Positions 18,949 through 26,753 of a stretch of 64,000 nt of DNA are shown piece after piece (within the stretch, counting starts at the first letter, position 1; each line of letters begins with the position of its first letter). A program made the position numbers and the translations under genes. Under the pieces are notes generated by a model. The model was not told where the DNA came from, did not search any database, and was given only the letters and a program-made list of their open reading frames with translations. The stretch covers positions 33,239-97,238 of IMG/VR virus record IMGVR_UViG_3300042691_014897, one strand, 5' to 3'. This stretch comes from a virus.

Positions 18949-19959
18949 TTAAAATAACATACTAAACAGTAATGCTCTATTCTTAGCCACTAGCTCATCG
19001 GTGCTTACATTATTAGTAAAGTATATACCACTATCTCCCGGTGTAGTAGTTACTGCTGATTTTGAATAAATTAACGTTCTGCCGCCGGTAGGACCTGCAG
19101 GATCTGGCTGATCTGTTAAGTTAAGCACAGCGTCAACGTCAACATTTTTGTTTAGTGCAGTTAAAATTAAATTTTCTGTACCAGTTGTTTGTACAGTATC
19201 GTTAGATATTCTAATATCATCAACGTCTAATCCGGCGCTGGTTATCTGAGCTCTTTGATTTAGTGTTCCGCCTGATTTAATACTAAATCTTAGAGATGTT
19301 TCAAATGCTTGAATTTGAGTATCCGGATCGGTTGGTTGATCTACCGGATAAAATATCCTATCTACTATTGCTATACCATCGTAGGCTAATACATAATCTG
19401 TGACAAATTTTCTATTTGGTATCCAATTATCGCCTAGCGGAGTTGGCAATAAAGTATCAGCTTCTAAGGCATTTGAATAGCTAGTAGCATCTGTATTAGT
19501 TAGTTCAAGAAACGCACCGCTCCACGAACCCGGAGTTGCAGGATCTTCAAGATTAAATTTTATATTTTCACCGACTTCGGCAGTATATTCACTTGCTGCC
19601 ACTGGTGATAAAGTTGCTGTTCCACTTGTTGTTATAGTTTGAACAGCAAACATTCCATCTGTTCCTCTATTTTCGTCCCAGACAAACTGAGCATTATCTA
19701 GAGAACCTCGATCAATTTCTAAACCTGATACATCTTCAGTTACTCCTGCATGACTAGGACTTTCACCTTTGTTTAGAAATATAATATTATCTTCAATGTC
19801 TAGATTAGTAGTATTAACAGTTGTAGTTTCTCCGCGAACTTCTAGGTCTCCTGTTATAACAACAAGACCCACATCGACTCCGGTATCTAATGTAATAGTA
19901 CCTTCATCTTTTACTTTAATCCTGTAGTCGCTTTGACTAACTCTTAATATTCTAGACAT
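18949..19959 (-). CDS. virion structural protein with fibre-like N-terminus, 336 aa
   Basis: 336 aa; AAGGAT precedes the ATG. The N-terminal part (LRVSQSDYRIKV, then TGDLEVRGETTTVNT and NIIFLNKGE) is a beta pattern seen in fibre and whisker-type proteins of marine T4-like phages. The middle is beta-rich and includes YVLAYDG and FSIKSGG. The protein ends STDELVAKNRALLFSMLF, a conserved-looking tail. No enzyme motif. It follows the 241-aa gene and begins a run of closely spaced fibre-type genes, which points to a structural role. Confidence 0.6.
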   Translation of the reverse strand: MSRILRVSQSDYRIKVKDEGTITLDTGVDVGLVVITGDLEVRGETTTVNTTNLDIEDNIIFLNKGESPSHAGVTEDVSGLEIDRGSLDNAQFVWDENRGTDGMFAVQTITTSGTATLSPVAASEYTAEVGENIKFNLEDPATPGSWSGAFLELTNTDATSYSNALEADTLLPTPLGDNWIPNRKFVTDYVLAYDGIAIVDRIFYPVDQPTDPDTQIQAFETSLRFSIKSGGTLNQRAQITSAGLDVDDIRISNDTVQTTGTENLILTALNKNVDVDAVLNLTDQPDPAGPTGGRTLIYSKSAVTTTPGDSGIYFTNNVSTDELVAKNRALLFSMLF

Positions 19960-19973
19960 TCTAAATCCTTAGT

Positions 19974-19989
19974 GGGGGCCGTAGCCCCC
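19974..19989 (-). terminator. GC hairpin between structural genes, possible attenuator
   Basis: GGGGGC and GCCCCC arms around a 4-base loop form a perfect 6-bp stem just after the stop of the 241-aa gene and before the 336-aa gene on the minus strand. The downstream bases (ACTAAGG) are not a U-tract, so it is more likely a message-end stabiliser or partial terminator than a classic one. Confidence 0.4.
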
Positions 19990-19998
19990 GTTTGTTAA

Positions 19999-20724
19999 TT
20001 ACTGGTTAGCAATAGTTACAGTTGTATCTAAAACAGCTGAACCAAATGTCCATTTAGCAGTTGTGCCGCTGGCAAACTGTGTTCCTGCTGAACTTGATCC
20101 GCCGTGTGCATTTGCTGTTGGAACTAGAACTGCTTTACGAGCAGTTAATTTCTTAACAAGGTATGTGCCGCCTGCGCTGTCAGTTGCCATAATTGACATT
20201 TCGCCGGCTGATTTAGATTCAGTTGTTACTAGTGTAAAGAAACCAGTACCTTGAGATGTTTGAACTTTATAACGCTTAGAACTTTCTTGTTTAATAATGT
20301 CGCCGGTAGTAATTTCGCTGTCGCCTGAACCGTATTGTGTTTCACACTTAATACCGTTCTGACGAGCAGATGTACTAGATGTTAGTGTTGCTACTGGTGT
20401 AGAACTACCTGAAGCAGATCCGCCTGTAATACTGCCGTTAAATGTAATTGTTGGAGCACTTGTATATCCTGAACCTGCTGATACAACACTTACTGTATAT
20501 GTTGTTGCACCGGTTACAACTACTTGTAAAACTGGCTTTGCGCCGCCGGTTATGTCTGGGGCAGTAATACTTGCCGCAGGAATTGTAAATGTTCCTGTTT
20601 CTAAATCAGCTAGTGTACCTGCTGGTGCGGTTACGCTGGCAACGCTTTCGCCACCAACATTTGCTGTGCCAAAATCTTGATAGTTTGTATTGGCAAAATA
20701 TTTTTTGTTTAATGGACGTCCCAT
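19999..20724 (-). CDS. probable virion structural/decoration protein, 241 aa
   Basis: 241 aa, AAGGAG site upstream. It starts GRPLNKKYFANTN. At about residues 81-96 it has one copy of the GSGYTSAPTITFNG-type repeat that occurs many times in the giant adhesin. The C-terminal half (KQESSKRYKVQTSQG, GTYLVKKLTARKAVLV) is basic and beta-rich. It is the first gene after the capsid gene terminator, with its own late-type box and structured leader. That arrangement suggests high late expression, as for an abundant surface or decoration protein. The product is not a recognised T4 homologue, so the role is inferred. Confidence 0.6.
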   Translation of the reverse strand: MGRPLNKKYFANTNYQDFGTANVGGESVASVTAPAGTLADLETGTFTIPAASITAPDITGGAKPVLQVVVTGATTYTVSVVSAGSGYTSAPTITFNGSITGGSASGSSTPVATLTSSTSARQNGIKCETQYGSGDSEITTGDIIKQESSKRYKVQTSQGTGFFTLVTTESKSAGEMSIMATDSAGGTYLVKKLTARKAVLVPTANAHGGSSSAGTQFASGTTAKWTFGSAVLDTTVTIANQ

Positions 20725-20759
20725 TTGTTTTCTCCTTAAATATGACGTTCTAGGTCTAC

Positions 20760-20796
20760 GCAGAGGGATTCTGCATAAGTCTTGCTACAAGGCAAG
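20760..20796 (-). other. structured 5' leader of the 241-aa structural gene
   Basis: Two hairpins lie between the late box and the gene: GCAGA/TCTGC with a 5-base loop (20760-20774) and CTTGC/GCAAG with a 6-base loop (20781-20796). The layout parallels the leader at 13278-13354. Message stabilisation is a reasonable but untested role. Confidence 0.4.
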
Positions 20797-20810
20797 CTCA
20801 TATTAGACAT

Positions 20811-20820
20811 TATTATTTAG
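20811..20820 (-). promoter_or_regulatory. late promoter-like box, CTAAATAATA
   Basis: Minus strand GCTAAATAATAAT, directly downstream of the capsid gene terminator and about 90 bases before the 241-aa ATG. The position between a terminator and a new gene is what a promoter would be expected to occupy, and the 13362 box repeats the context. Confidence 0.5.
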
Positions 20821-20825
20821 CTGAT

Positions 20826-20851
20826 CAAGAGAAAGCCCACCGAAGTGGGCT
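20826..20851 (-). terminator. intrinsic terminator after the major capsid gene
   Basis: On the minus strand AGCCCAC and GTGGGCT arms (20834-20851) pair perfectly around a TTCG loop. They are followed by TTCTCTT, 29 bases after the gp23 stop. The C(UUCG)G tetraloop makes an unusually stable hairpin. It is the best terminator in the window and fits the end of the capsid operon. Confidence 0.75.
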
Positions 20852-20879
20852 AATCTTGCATAGTTCTTTAAGTAACGGA

Positions 20880-22046
20880 TTACTTGAAAGAAACGTTGCT
20901 TAGGCTTACGCGACCTAAGTAGTCAGCGGCGTTACCTAGAGATGAAGCTGTGTTTGTTAGCTCAACATAACCATAACGTGTCATGAATGATACGACTGGT
21001 TCGAATGTTGATGGATCTAACACAACACCAGAGCTCATTAGAGGAATGTATGGGCAGTAGAATGCAGCCGCATCACTCTCGCTTGAACCTTTGTAACCAA
21101 CTAATACGTCTGTGCTGTCGCCAGCGTATGTGTTTACATAAACCTTCATAGCGTTGTTTAATGTACCAACAAACTTAGTGTTTGTAGGTGCTTCAAATGT
21201 GCCTTCAGTTGTACGTGCAAATGCTGAAGTAGTAGCAGACTGTAGAACAGTCAATGCGTATGGGCTAACAACTGCCCAGTTACCAGCACCACGACGTGTA
21301 CGCTGAGCGATCAAGTTGCTAACACGATTGATCTGAACAGCCAATGCGGCATGCTCGTCACCAACGAATGTAGCTGTACCTGAAACTGCGTTCTGGTCGA
21401 AAGCTTCAACTGCTGAGCCAGCTAAACTGTATAGAGAATTTAGAATCTCTTGATCAATTTCAGCTGTAATTTCTTGTGCTAGAGCAGCCATGATTTCTGC
21501 TTCGATGTCAATGCCTTGTTGAGCTTGTGCATCTTGAGCAGCCTCAAATGTCCAGCGAGCTGATAACTTACGTGTCTTAGCTTCAACTGTTTGCTTGAGG
21601 ATTTGAATGCTCATCTTCTTACCAGCGGCACCTTCTAGGCTAGCTGTTGAGGCAGCACGACCTGTTGTAGCACCTGAATAAGATTCAGCAATCTTGAATG
21701 GGCTTAGTGCCTCTTCACCTGCTGTTACTGTTACAGAACCTGAAGAATCAGTTTCAGCGTAACGAACACGTAAAGTATGGATTTGACCCACTGGTCCAGT
21801 CATTGGCTGTACGCCAACCAACTCGTTAGCAATAACGGTTGGCATAACACGACGGATCACTGGGAGGATCACGCGGTTTAGGGTTGCAACGTTGCCGGCA
21901 GAAGTAGAACCTGCTGTAGCTGATTCTGAAAGATACTTGCGAGTATTCTCTAAAGTAACTCCCATTACGCTACGCTTGGTACCTTGTAGGCCTTCTAATA
22001 GAGCCTCTTTGGTTTCCGCCCAACGGCCGTTTAGTAGTTCAGACAT
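20880..22046 (-). CDS. 23: major capsid protein (gp23-like)
   Basis: 388 aa, strong AAGGAG site. N-terminal residues show the helical gp23-type leader (LLNGRWAETKEALLEG) followed by TLNRVILPVIRRVMPTVIANELVGVQPMTGP, the conserved entry into the T4 capsid fold. The C-terminal part with VLDPSTFEPVVSFMTRYG is also typical. T4 gp23 has 521 residues, so this one is compact. A plausible gp21 maturation site is LSE followed by S at residues 39-42; T4 prohead protease prefers cleavage after a Leu-x-Glu type sequence. The gene follows scaffold gp22 and protease gp21 and is closed by a terminator, which is the usual T4-like order. It forms the hexameric lattice of the head. Confidence 0.95.
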   Translation of the reverse strand: MSELLNGRWAETKEALLEGLQGTKRSVMGVTLENTRKYLSESATAGSTSAGNVATLNRVILPVIRRVMPTVIANELVGVQPMTGPVGQIHTLRVRYAETDSSGSVTVTAGEEALSPFKIAESYSGATTGRAASTASLEGAAGKKMSIQILKQTVEAKTRKLSARWTFEAAQDAQAQQGIDIEAEIMAALAQEITAEIDQEILNSLYSLAGSAVEAFDQNAVSGTATFVGDEHAALAVQINRVSNLIAQRTRRGAGNWAVVSPYALTVLQSATTSAFARTTEGTFEAPTNTKFVGTLNNAMKVYVNTYAGDSTDVLVGYKGSSESDAAAFYCPYIPLMSSGVVLDPSTFEPVVSFMTRYGYVELTNTASSLGNAADYLGRVSLSNVSFK

Positions 22047-22057
22047 TTAATTTCTCC

Positions 22058-23155
22058 TTAAATTTTTAGTCCAGCGAGACGACGAATATCAACAATGTTT
22101 GAATCGTTCTCGCCGCTACGATTTGCGTTGGTAATCTCTTTATTACCTGTAATTTCTTTAGCCTCTACAAGTGCCTGTTTCTTCTGCGGAGCTTTACCGG
22201 CAATAACTGCTGGTAGATACTTCTCAAAACTCTCGTTGAGTTTAGAGGTTTTCACGCTCTCCATTAACTCACCCATGATTTCGCGTTGCTCTGAATTTAA
22301 CGGAGCAAGCAACTCACTCATGATTTCTTTGCGTTCTTGAGCTTCTTTCAAAGCCGCAATTTCTGCTTCTTTACTTTCTACTATCTGTTGAGCTTCCTCG
22401 ATAGCTTTGGCAGCTTCTTGGACAGCTAGATCTTTCGTGTCTATGACCTTGAGTAATTTAGCAGTTTCTGATTTCTCGTTTAAGTAGCTAGACTGATATT
22501 CAGAAGCAAAAGCTTCGAATAACTTACGTCCAAAATCTGCGCGACGAGCGGCTTCGATGTCTTCCTTCAGTGAAGTAATTTCAGAACGTAGGTTCTCTGT
22601 TACTACTGATTCAACCATCTTAGCGGCACGCTCTACAAACTGTTGCTTAACTTTAGCGAGTTGTTCGCGACCTTCGCGAACTAAACGAACCTTGGTTTCA
22701 GCCAAGTCTTGCTTATCTTTGTAAAACTCTGTAATTTCTTGAGCTAGAGCCTCTACAACGAATTGTTCTAGTTTACCGAATTTATCAGCCATTACGACTT
22801 GATCTTCGTGTAATTCTTTGACTTCTGCTGACAGTTGACGTGTAACGAATTCCTTCATTAGGTTACTATCTGCTTTCATCTTGACAGCATACTTTGCCTT
22901 CATCTCAGCTAATTGCTTACGATCGTCGGCAAACTCAACAAGTTCTTCTGATAGACGATCTGTGATCATGCGATCAACAGCTTCAATCATAGTTTCTTTG
23001 TCGTGTTCGTATTTTTGTGCAAACTCTTCGCGTAGTTGTGCAGAAACTTGTTCGCGATTCTCAGTGATTCTCGCTTCCCAAGCCTGCTCAATTGACTGCT
23101 TGATCTCCTCAGAAATCACATTGTTTTCAAATAAAGTTTTTAGTGCATCCAACAT
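22058..23155 (-). CDS. 22: prohead core scaffolding protein (gp22-like)
   Basis: 365 aa with AAGGAG upstream. Nearly the whole chain is predicted helical and charged, with long Glu/Lys/Gln/Ala heptad-type stretches (for example around residues 60-270), as expected for the internal scaffold that shapes the T4 prohead and is then degraded by gp21. The C-terminus (SNIVDIRRLAGLKI) resembles gp22 tails. It lies between gp21 and gp23 with gaps of about 12 bases, the conserved T4 head-gene order. Identification rests on order plus composition, since scaffolds diverge fast. Confidence 0.88.
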   Translation of the reverse strand: MLDALKTLFENNVISEEIKQSIEQAWEARITENREQVSAQLREEFAQKYEHDKETMIEAVDRMITDRLSEELVEFADDRKQLAEMKAKYAVKMKADSNLMKEFVTRQLSAEVKELHEDQVVMADKFGKLEQFVVEALAQEITEFYKDKQDLAETKVRLVREGREQLAKVKQQFVERAAKMVESVVTENLRSEITSLKEDIEAARRADFGRKLFEAFASEYQSSYLNEKSETAKLLKVIDTKDLAVQEAAKAIEEAQQIVESKEAEIAALKEAQERKEIMSELLAPLNSEQREIMGELMESVKTSKLNESFEKYLPAVIAGKAPQKKQALVEAKEITGNKEITNANRSGENDSNIVDIRRLAGLKI

Positions 23156-23168
23156 GTGATTCTCCTTG

Positions 23169-23795
23169 TTATTGGAGTTTGCCTATTATTCCTAATAGGC
23201 TCTCTTTGAGATATTGTTGTGCTTTAGGATCGCCACGCACCTCTTCCGCTATACGGAAAGCACTATAACCACCGCGACTGTTCATCAGGTGTTCATAAAT
23301 TGGTGTGGGGTATGCTCCGGGGGCACTAGGTTGAGCTACCATATCTACAGTGATAATCTCAAAATCCGATACTTCACCGGAACCGTCTGGTTTGACGTTT
23401 CCGGATCCGCGACTACTTACGCCTAATTTCACACCACTTTCAAGCATGGTGCGAATTAGTTGTCCCATTGGTGTAGGTAATATCTTCAACTTACCGTAAC
23501 CATTTGGACCGTCCATCCACATATTAACTATCATATGCGATACACGATCCAAATTAATTTTTAAATCATCAGGGTGATCTACTTCTCCAAGAACTGAGTA
23601 ACCGTTCTGAATCTGATCGTTAAGGGTTTTGACAGCCCTGCCAATTTCGCCCACAGGATAAACACGCTGGTTAGCGTTTCTTATACCGCCCTGAATACAA
23701 ATTCCGGACATGTATAAGTTTTTACCCTCTTTGTCGTCAGATTCAACGACGATTTTAGCTTGATCAAAGCTCAGGTTTTCTCGGAGGTATAACAT
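23169..23795 (-). CDS. 21: prohead core maturation protease (gp21-like)
   Basis: 208 aa, about the length of T4 gp21 (212). The serine protease signature is clear: catalytic His candidate H74 in GEVDHP and Ser in GVSSRG (S127/S128), followed by FEIITVDMVAQPSAPGA, which is typical of the U9/herpesvirus-like protease family. It cleaves scaffold and capsid proteins during head maturation. No good ribosome-binding site is seen. The acidic core gene ends 4 bases upstream, suggesting translational coupling. Confidence 0.95.
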   Translation of the reverse strand: MLYLRENLSFDQAKIVVESDDKEGKNLYMSGICIQGGIRNANQRVYPVGEIGRAVKTLNDQIQNGYSVLGEVDHPDDLKINLDRVSHMIVNMWMDGPNGYGKLKILPTPMGQLIRTMLESGVKLGVSSRGSGNVKPDGSGEVSDFEIITVDMVAQPSAPGAYPTPIYEHLMNSRGGYSAFRIAEEVRGDPKAQQYLKESLLGIIGKLQ

Positions 23796-23799
23796 CTAA

Positions 23800-24651
23800 T
23801 TACTTGCCACCAATGATCGACTTCTTGTTATCAGCAGATTCACCTTTGCCTTTTTTCTCAGCACCGTGACCACCGCTAACTGGGCTTAGTTTTACTTTAT
23901 TTCCGCCTGGAACATTTACGTTACCTGCGTTATCTTCTTTAGTAGAAGGATTTAGTAAACCACCTTTTGTACTAGAACTGTCAGGCTCTGTACCGCCCTT
24001 TGCGATATTAGCAGTTGTACCGCCCATATCGTTCTTACCAGCTACGACTGACTTGGCGTTTGCACCGTTGTCACCCATTTTTGCTGTTACTTTGTGCTTG
24101 TATTCCATTACTGGCATAGCACCCATTTCTTTAGCAAGCATGTCGTCCATGTTATCGCCGCCCATGTCAGCACCTATATCAGCACCCATGTCGCCTTCTG
24201 GTTCGCCTTCGCCTGCCATTAGTTGTTCAAATTCTGCTTTTAATTCTTCTAAAGCATCTTCTAGGTCAAGAATACGATCTGATTGTTCTTCATCGCTCAT
24301 GTCGCCTTCTTCGGATCCAGCATCATCGGAAACGTCACCGACTAAATCGTCAGTAGCATCGCCACCTACATCGCCTTCATCCCCTTCCTCACCTTCTTCG
24401 TCGCCCATATCGGCTTCGTCGTCGGCTGCTTCGTCAAAAGACTCATCTACTTCTTCTTGGTCTTTTTTACGTTTTGCTTCTTCTTCGTCTTCGTCTTTAG
24501 CTTCTTCTAAATCAAAGTCTTCGCTTAATAGCTCTTCATAAATTTCGCGGCTTTTTGCAACTACGATATTATGGAAAATGTCCTTTGCTGTTTCTTGATC
24601 TTCGTTGATCAAAGCCTCTAGCATGGCTTCAAATTGTTTACGATCAGTCAT
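23800..24651 (-). CDS. acidic prohead core protein (gp67/gp68-position)
   Basis: 283 aa, CAGGAG site upstream. Residues 1-50 are helical (FEAMLEALINEDQETAKDIFHNIVV), then a very acidic low-complexity zone (about 50-175) with runs of Asp/Glu/Gly and GADIGADMGGD-like repeats. The end is a Gly/Asn/Lys-rich tail finishing KKSIIGGK. In T4-like phages the small core proteins gp67 and gp68 lie between portal and protease and are acidic or charged scaffold components. Position and composition fit this role, but the sequence is too biased to assign to one of them. It is much longer than T4 gp67 (80 aa) and gp68 (141 aa). Confidence 0.7.
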   Translation of the reverse strand: MTDRKQFEAMLEALINEDQETAKDIFHNIVVAKSREIYEELLSEDFDLEEAKDEDEEEAKRKKDQEEVDESFDEAADDEADMGDEEGEEGDEGDVGGDATDDLVGDVSDDAGSEEGDMSDEEQSDRILDLEDALEELKAEFEQLMAGEGEPEGDMGADIGADMGGDNMDDMLAKEMGAMPVMEYKHKVTAKMGDNGANAKSVVAGKNDMGGTTANIAKGGTEPDSSSTKGGLLNPSTKEDNAGNVNVPGGNKVKLSPVSGGHGAEKKGKGESADNKKSIIGGK

Positions 24652-24689
24652 GTTTTAATCTCCTGTGATATGATGACAAGGCTGTATTA

Positions 24690-24697
24690 TATTTACA
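24690..24697 (-). promoter_or_regulatory. late promoter-like box before the prohead core gene
   Basis: Minus strand TGTAAATATAATAC, 39 bases before the core-protein ATG and downstream of a hairpin terminator. It would start the core-gp21-gp22-gp23 unit. It differs from TATAAATA at the second base. A second box, CATAAATA, overlaps the end of the 79-aa gene at 24773-24780 but lies upstream of the hairpin. Confidence 0.45.
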
Positions 24698-24734
24698 TAT
24701 ATTATAAAAAACCGAGTTATAATGGCGTAAAAAT

Positions 24735-24752
24735 AGACTGTTTTCACAGTCT
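24735..24752 (-). terminator. intrinsic terminator between portal unit and core unit
   Basis: AGACTGT and ACAGTCT arms, a 7-bp perfect stem with a 4-base loop, followed on the minus strand by ATTTTTA. The plus strand also has a T-run after the stem, so it could act both ways. It follows the 79-aa gene stop by about 24 bases. The sequence TACGCCAT occurs on both sides of the stem. Confidence 0.65.
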
Positions 24753-24775
24753 TTTAATATAATTTGATGGCGTAT

Positions 24776-25015
24776 TTATGCAGTAGGAGCCATTTGAGGT
24801 TTATACATGTCGCTAATAAACGCTAATTCTCTCTCTTGTTCTAAAATGTGTGCTTCACTGCTCTTACGTAATTCGTTGAGTTGTCTTAATGTTAGACGTG
24901 TTTTTCGTGTATCGTCACGATGCATAGTGGTGATATCGCGATCCGCTGAGTAACGAAAGTCGTTAGCTGTGCGGCGAGTATCAGGATCAATATAAAATAA
25001 TTCGCGAAGTATCAT
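24776..25015 (-). CDS. small conserved head-cluster protein, 79 aa
   Basis: 79 aa, hydrophilic, with a central ITTMHRDDTRKTRLTLRQL stretch and helical C-terminal half ending in MYKPQMAPTA. The DTRKTRLTL pattern is familiar from small proteins next to the portal gene in marine T4-like phages, but its function is not known to me. The portal stop is only 8 bases upstream and no ribosome-binding site is present, so reinitiation after the portal gene is likely. Confidence 0.6.
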   Translation of the reverse strand: MILRELFYIDPDTRRTANDFRYSADRDITTMHRDDTRKTRLTLRQLNELRKSSEAHILEQERELAFISDMYKPQMAPTA

Positions 25016-25023
25016 ATTAATAT

Positions 25024-26745
25024 TTATGCGGGAGGTACCGTTCCGGCAGGTGTCGCAGGTGCTACTGGTTCAGAGCCAGCATCTAAAGGTTCAATACCTT
25101 CATCACCTCCAAGGTCACCTGCCATACCTAGATCACCTTCAATACCTGCGGCACTAAGACCAGCTGAGCGTAATTCGCCAGCAGAGTCAGTATAAGTTGG
25201 TTGTCCTTTGCCGTTTTCTTCTGCCCACATACGTTCGTTTTCTGCTATCTCGTCGTCGGTTAAATTTAGATAACGCTTCATAGCGAATCGTTTTGACATA
25301 AAAGGCAATGCCTGTACAGTATTGAACGTATTAATGCGTTCAGTATCCATAGCAGCCTGACGACTACTTGCAAAATTTAACGGCGGATTAAACTTTAATT
25401 CAAAGAGACTAGCGTCAATATTAACACCTCTTTGATACATAAACAGTTTAAATTCTTCGTCAAATACACTAGTTACTAATGCTTGTAGACGTTCGCAATA
25501 CTTGTTAAAACGCAGTTCTTGAATATATGCTGTGCCAACACGACCGTCATTATATGATGCTTGGCTATCGTCTGCACCTGTTGGCAGATAGCTTGATGGA
25601 ATTCGTAGGCCGCGGAATAGCTTGTTTGTGAAGTATTTTAAATCGTCGATTTCACCGAGATTCGTCCCTCCAGGCAGGGTCTCAACTTTGGATCCACGTC
25701 CCTCTGCGGTTTGTGGGAAAAAATAATCTTCGTTAATTGACAACGGATTATATGCGCTATCAATAACGTTTTGACCGCCGCCTGTTTGGCTAGGGATACG
25801 ACGCTGATGGATTTCATTTTTAACCCTTTCAACAAAGGCCATAGCCATGTGGCTTGGCATGTTACCTACATCAATGTGAAACACCCTGCGCTCTGGAGCA
25901 CGTTGAATACGATAGATTAAGATAGCGTCTTCAAGCAGTTCTTTCTGCTTGTAGACTTTAAAAATATTTTCTAATAAACTGTTGCCAAACGGAAAATTGT
26001 TATCTAATCCTTCTGAAAGACTAAGATGAACTACATGTTCTGCGTTGATTGCATATTCAGTTTCGCTAGTACCAAACCGTCCAGTATTACTAGTAGGATA
26101 TGCGTTGCTCTTAGGCATAGTTCCGCCAATCGCTCCATATCCTCCGCTGCCAGCCATACCGCCTGTTCCTTGTCTAGGATTAATGTTAGGTGTAATCTGT
26201 GTTACAACAAGGCTCTCAAAATTAGGTGCAAGATCTTTAACTACATATTGCTCGGGTTTTTTGCCTTCACTTTCGTTAACAATAATTTTTACAATTTTAC
26301 TAGGATCGATATAGCTCCACTTTTGTGTTTCTGGATCTCGAATAAAAAAAGCATCACCGTACTTGAATGTGTTACGCATCATACGGAAAATACGAACATC
26401 AAACTGTTGTATTCTGCACCATTGCTGTAGATATTCACCTAAAATTCTTATTTCTGAATTAGTTGCTTTATGTCGCCATTGAACTGTAAAAGGAGTTTTA
26501 CCGTCCTTTAACTTTTGTGTAGAAAACTCTGCTAGAATATCTAGAGCCGCGTTAACTTCGGGATCTGAATCCATCACTTCGTACTGTTGATAACGTTCAA
26601 CACGGTTTGGACTACCGGTATAAACGTCTGGCAAGTAGCTGGAATAATTTGTAGCAGCCGGTCCTGGTCGCGATGAAGAATTTCCAGAAATTGGACTTAA
26701 ATTTGATACAGTCGGTACTGGTGTGAAATATTTTTTCCAGCTCAT
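25024..26745 (-). CDS. 20: portal vertex protein (gp20-like)
   Basis: 573 aa compared with 524 in T4 gp20. AAGGAT precedes the ATG. The N-terminal third has PDVYTGSPNRVERYQQYEVMDSDPEVNAALDILAEF and later WSYIDPSKI, typical of T4-like portals. The central RAPERRVFHIDVGNMP and the LPGGTNLGEIDDLKYF segments are hallmark gp20 elements. The C-terminal 50 residues are Gly/Ala/Pro/Asp-rich and probably disordered. It forms the dodecameric ring through which DNA enters the head and to which the neck attaches. It is encoded just upstream of the head scaffold and protease genes, as in T4. Confidence 0.95.
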   Translation of the reverse strand: MSWKKYFTPVPTVSNLSPISGNSSSRPGPAATNYSSYLPDVYTGSPNRVERYQQYEVMDSDPEVNAALDILAEFSTQKLKDGKTPFTVQWRHKATNSEIRILGEYLQQWCRIQQFDVRIFRMMRNTFKYGDAFFIRDPETQKWSYIDPSKIVKIIVNESEGKKPEQYVVKDLAPNFESLVVTQITPNINPRQGTGGMAGSGGYGAIGGTMPKSNAYPTSNTGRFGTSETEYAINAEHVVHLSLSEGLDNNFPFGNSLLENIFKVYKQKELLEDAILIYRIQRAPERRVFHIDVGNMPSHMAMAFVERVKNEIHQRRIPSQTGGGQNVIDSAYNPLSINEDYFFPQTAEGRGSKVETLPGGTNLGEIDDLKYFTNKLFRGLRIPSSYLPTGADDSQASYNDGRVGTAYIQELRFNKYCERLQALVTSVFDEEFKLFMYQRGVNIDASLFELKFNPPLNFASSRQAAMDTERINTFNTVQALPFMSKRFAMKRYLNLTDDEIAENERMWAEENGKGQPTYTDSAGELRSAGLSAAGIEGDLGMAGDLGGDEGIEPLDAGSEPVAPATPAGTVPPA

Positions 26746-26753
26746 ATTAATCC

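Noticed and set aside
24053-24541. 162-codon plus-strand frame opposite the acidic core gene
   Set aside because: Ser/Pro-only composition is the mirror of Asp/Glu codons; no ribosome-binding site.
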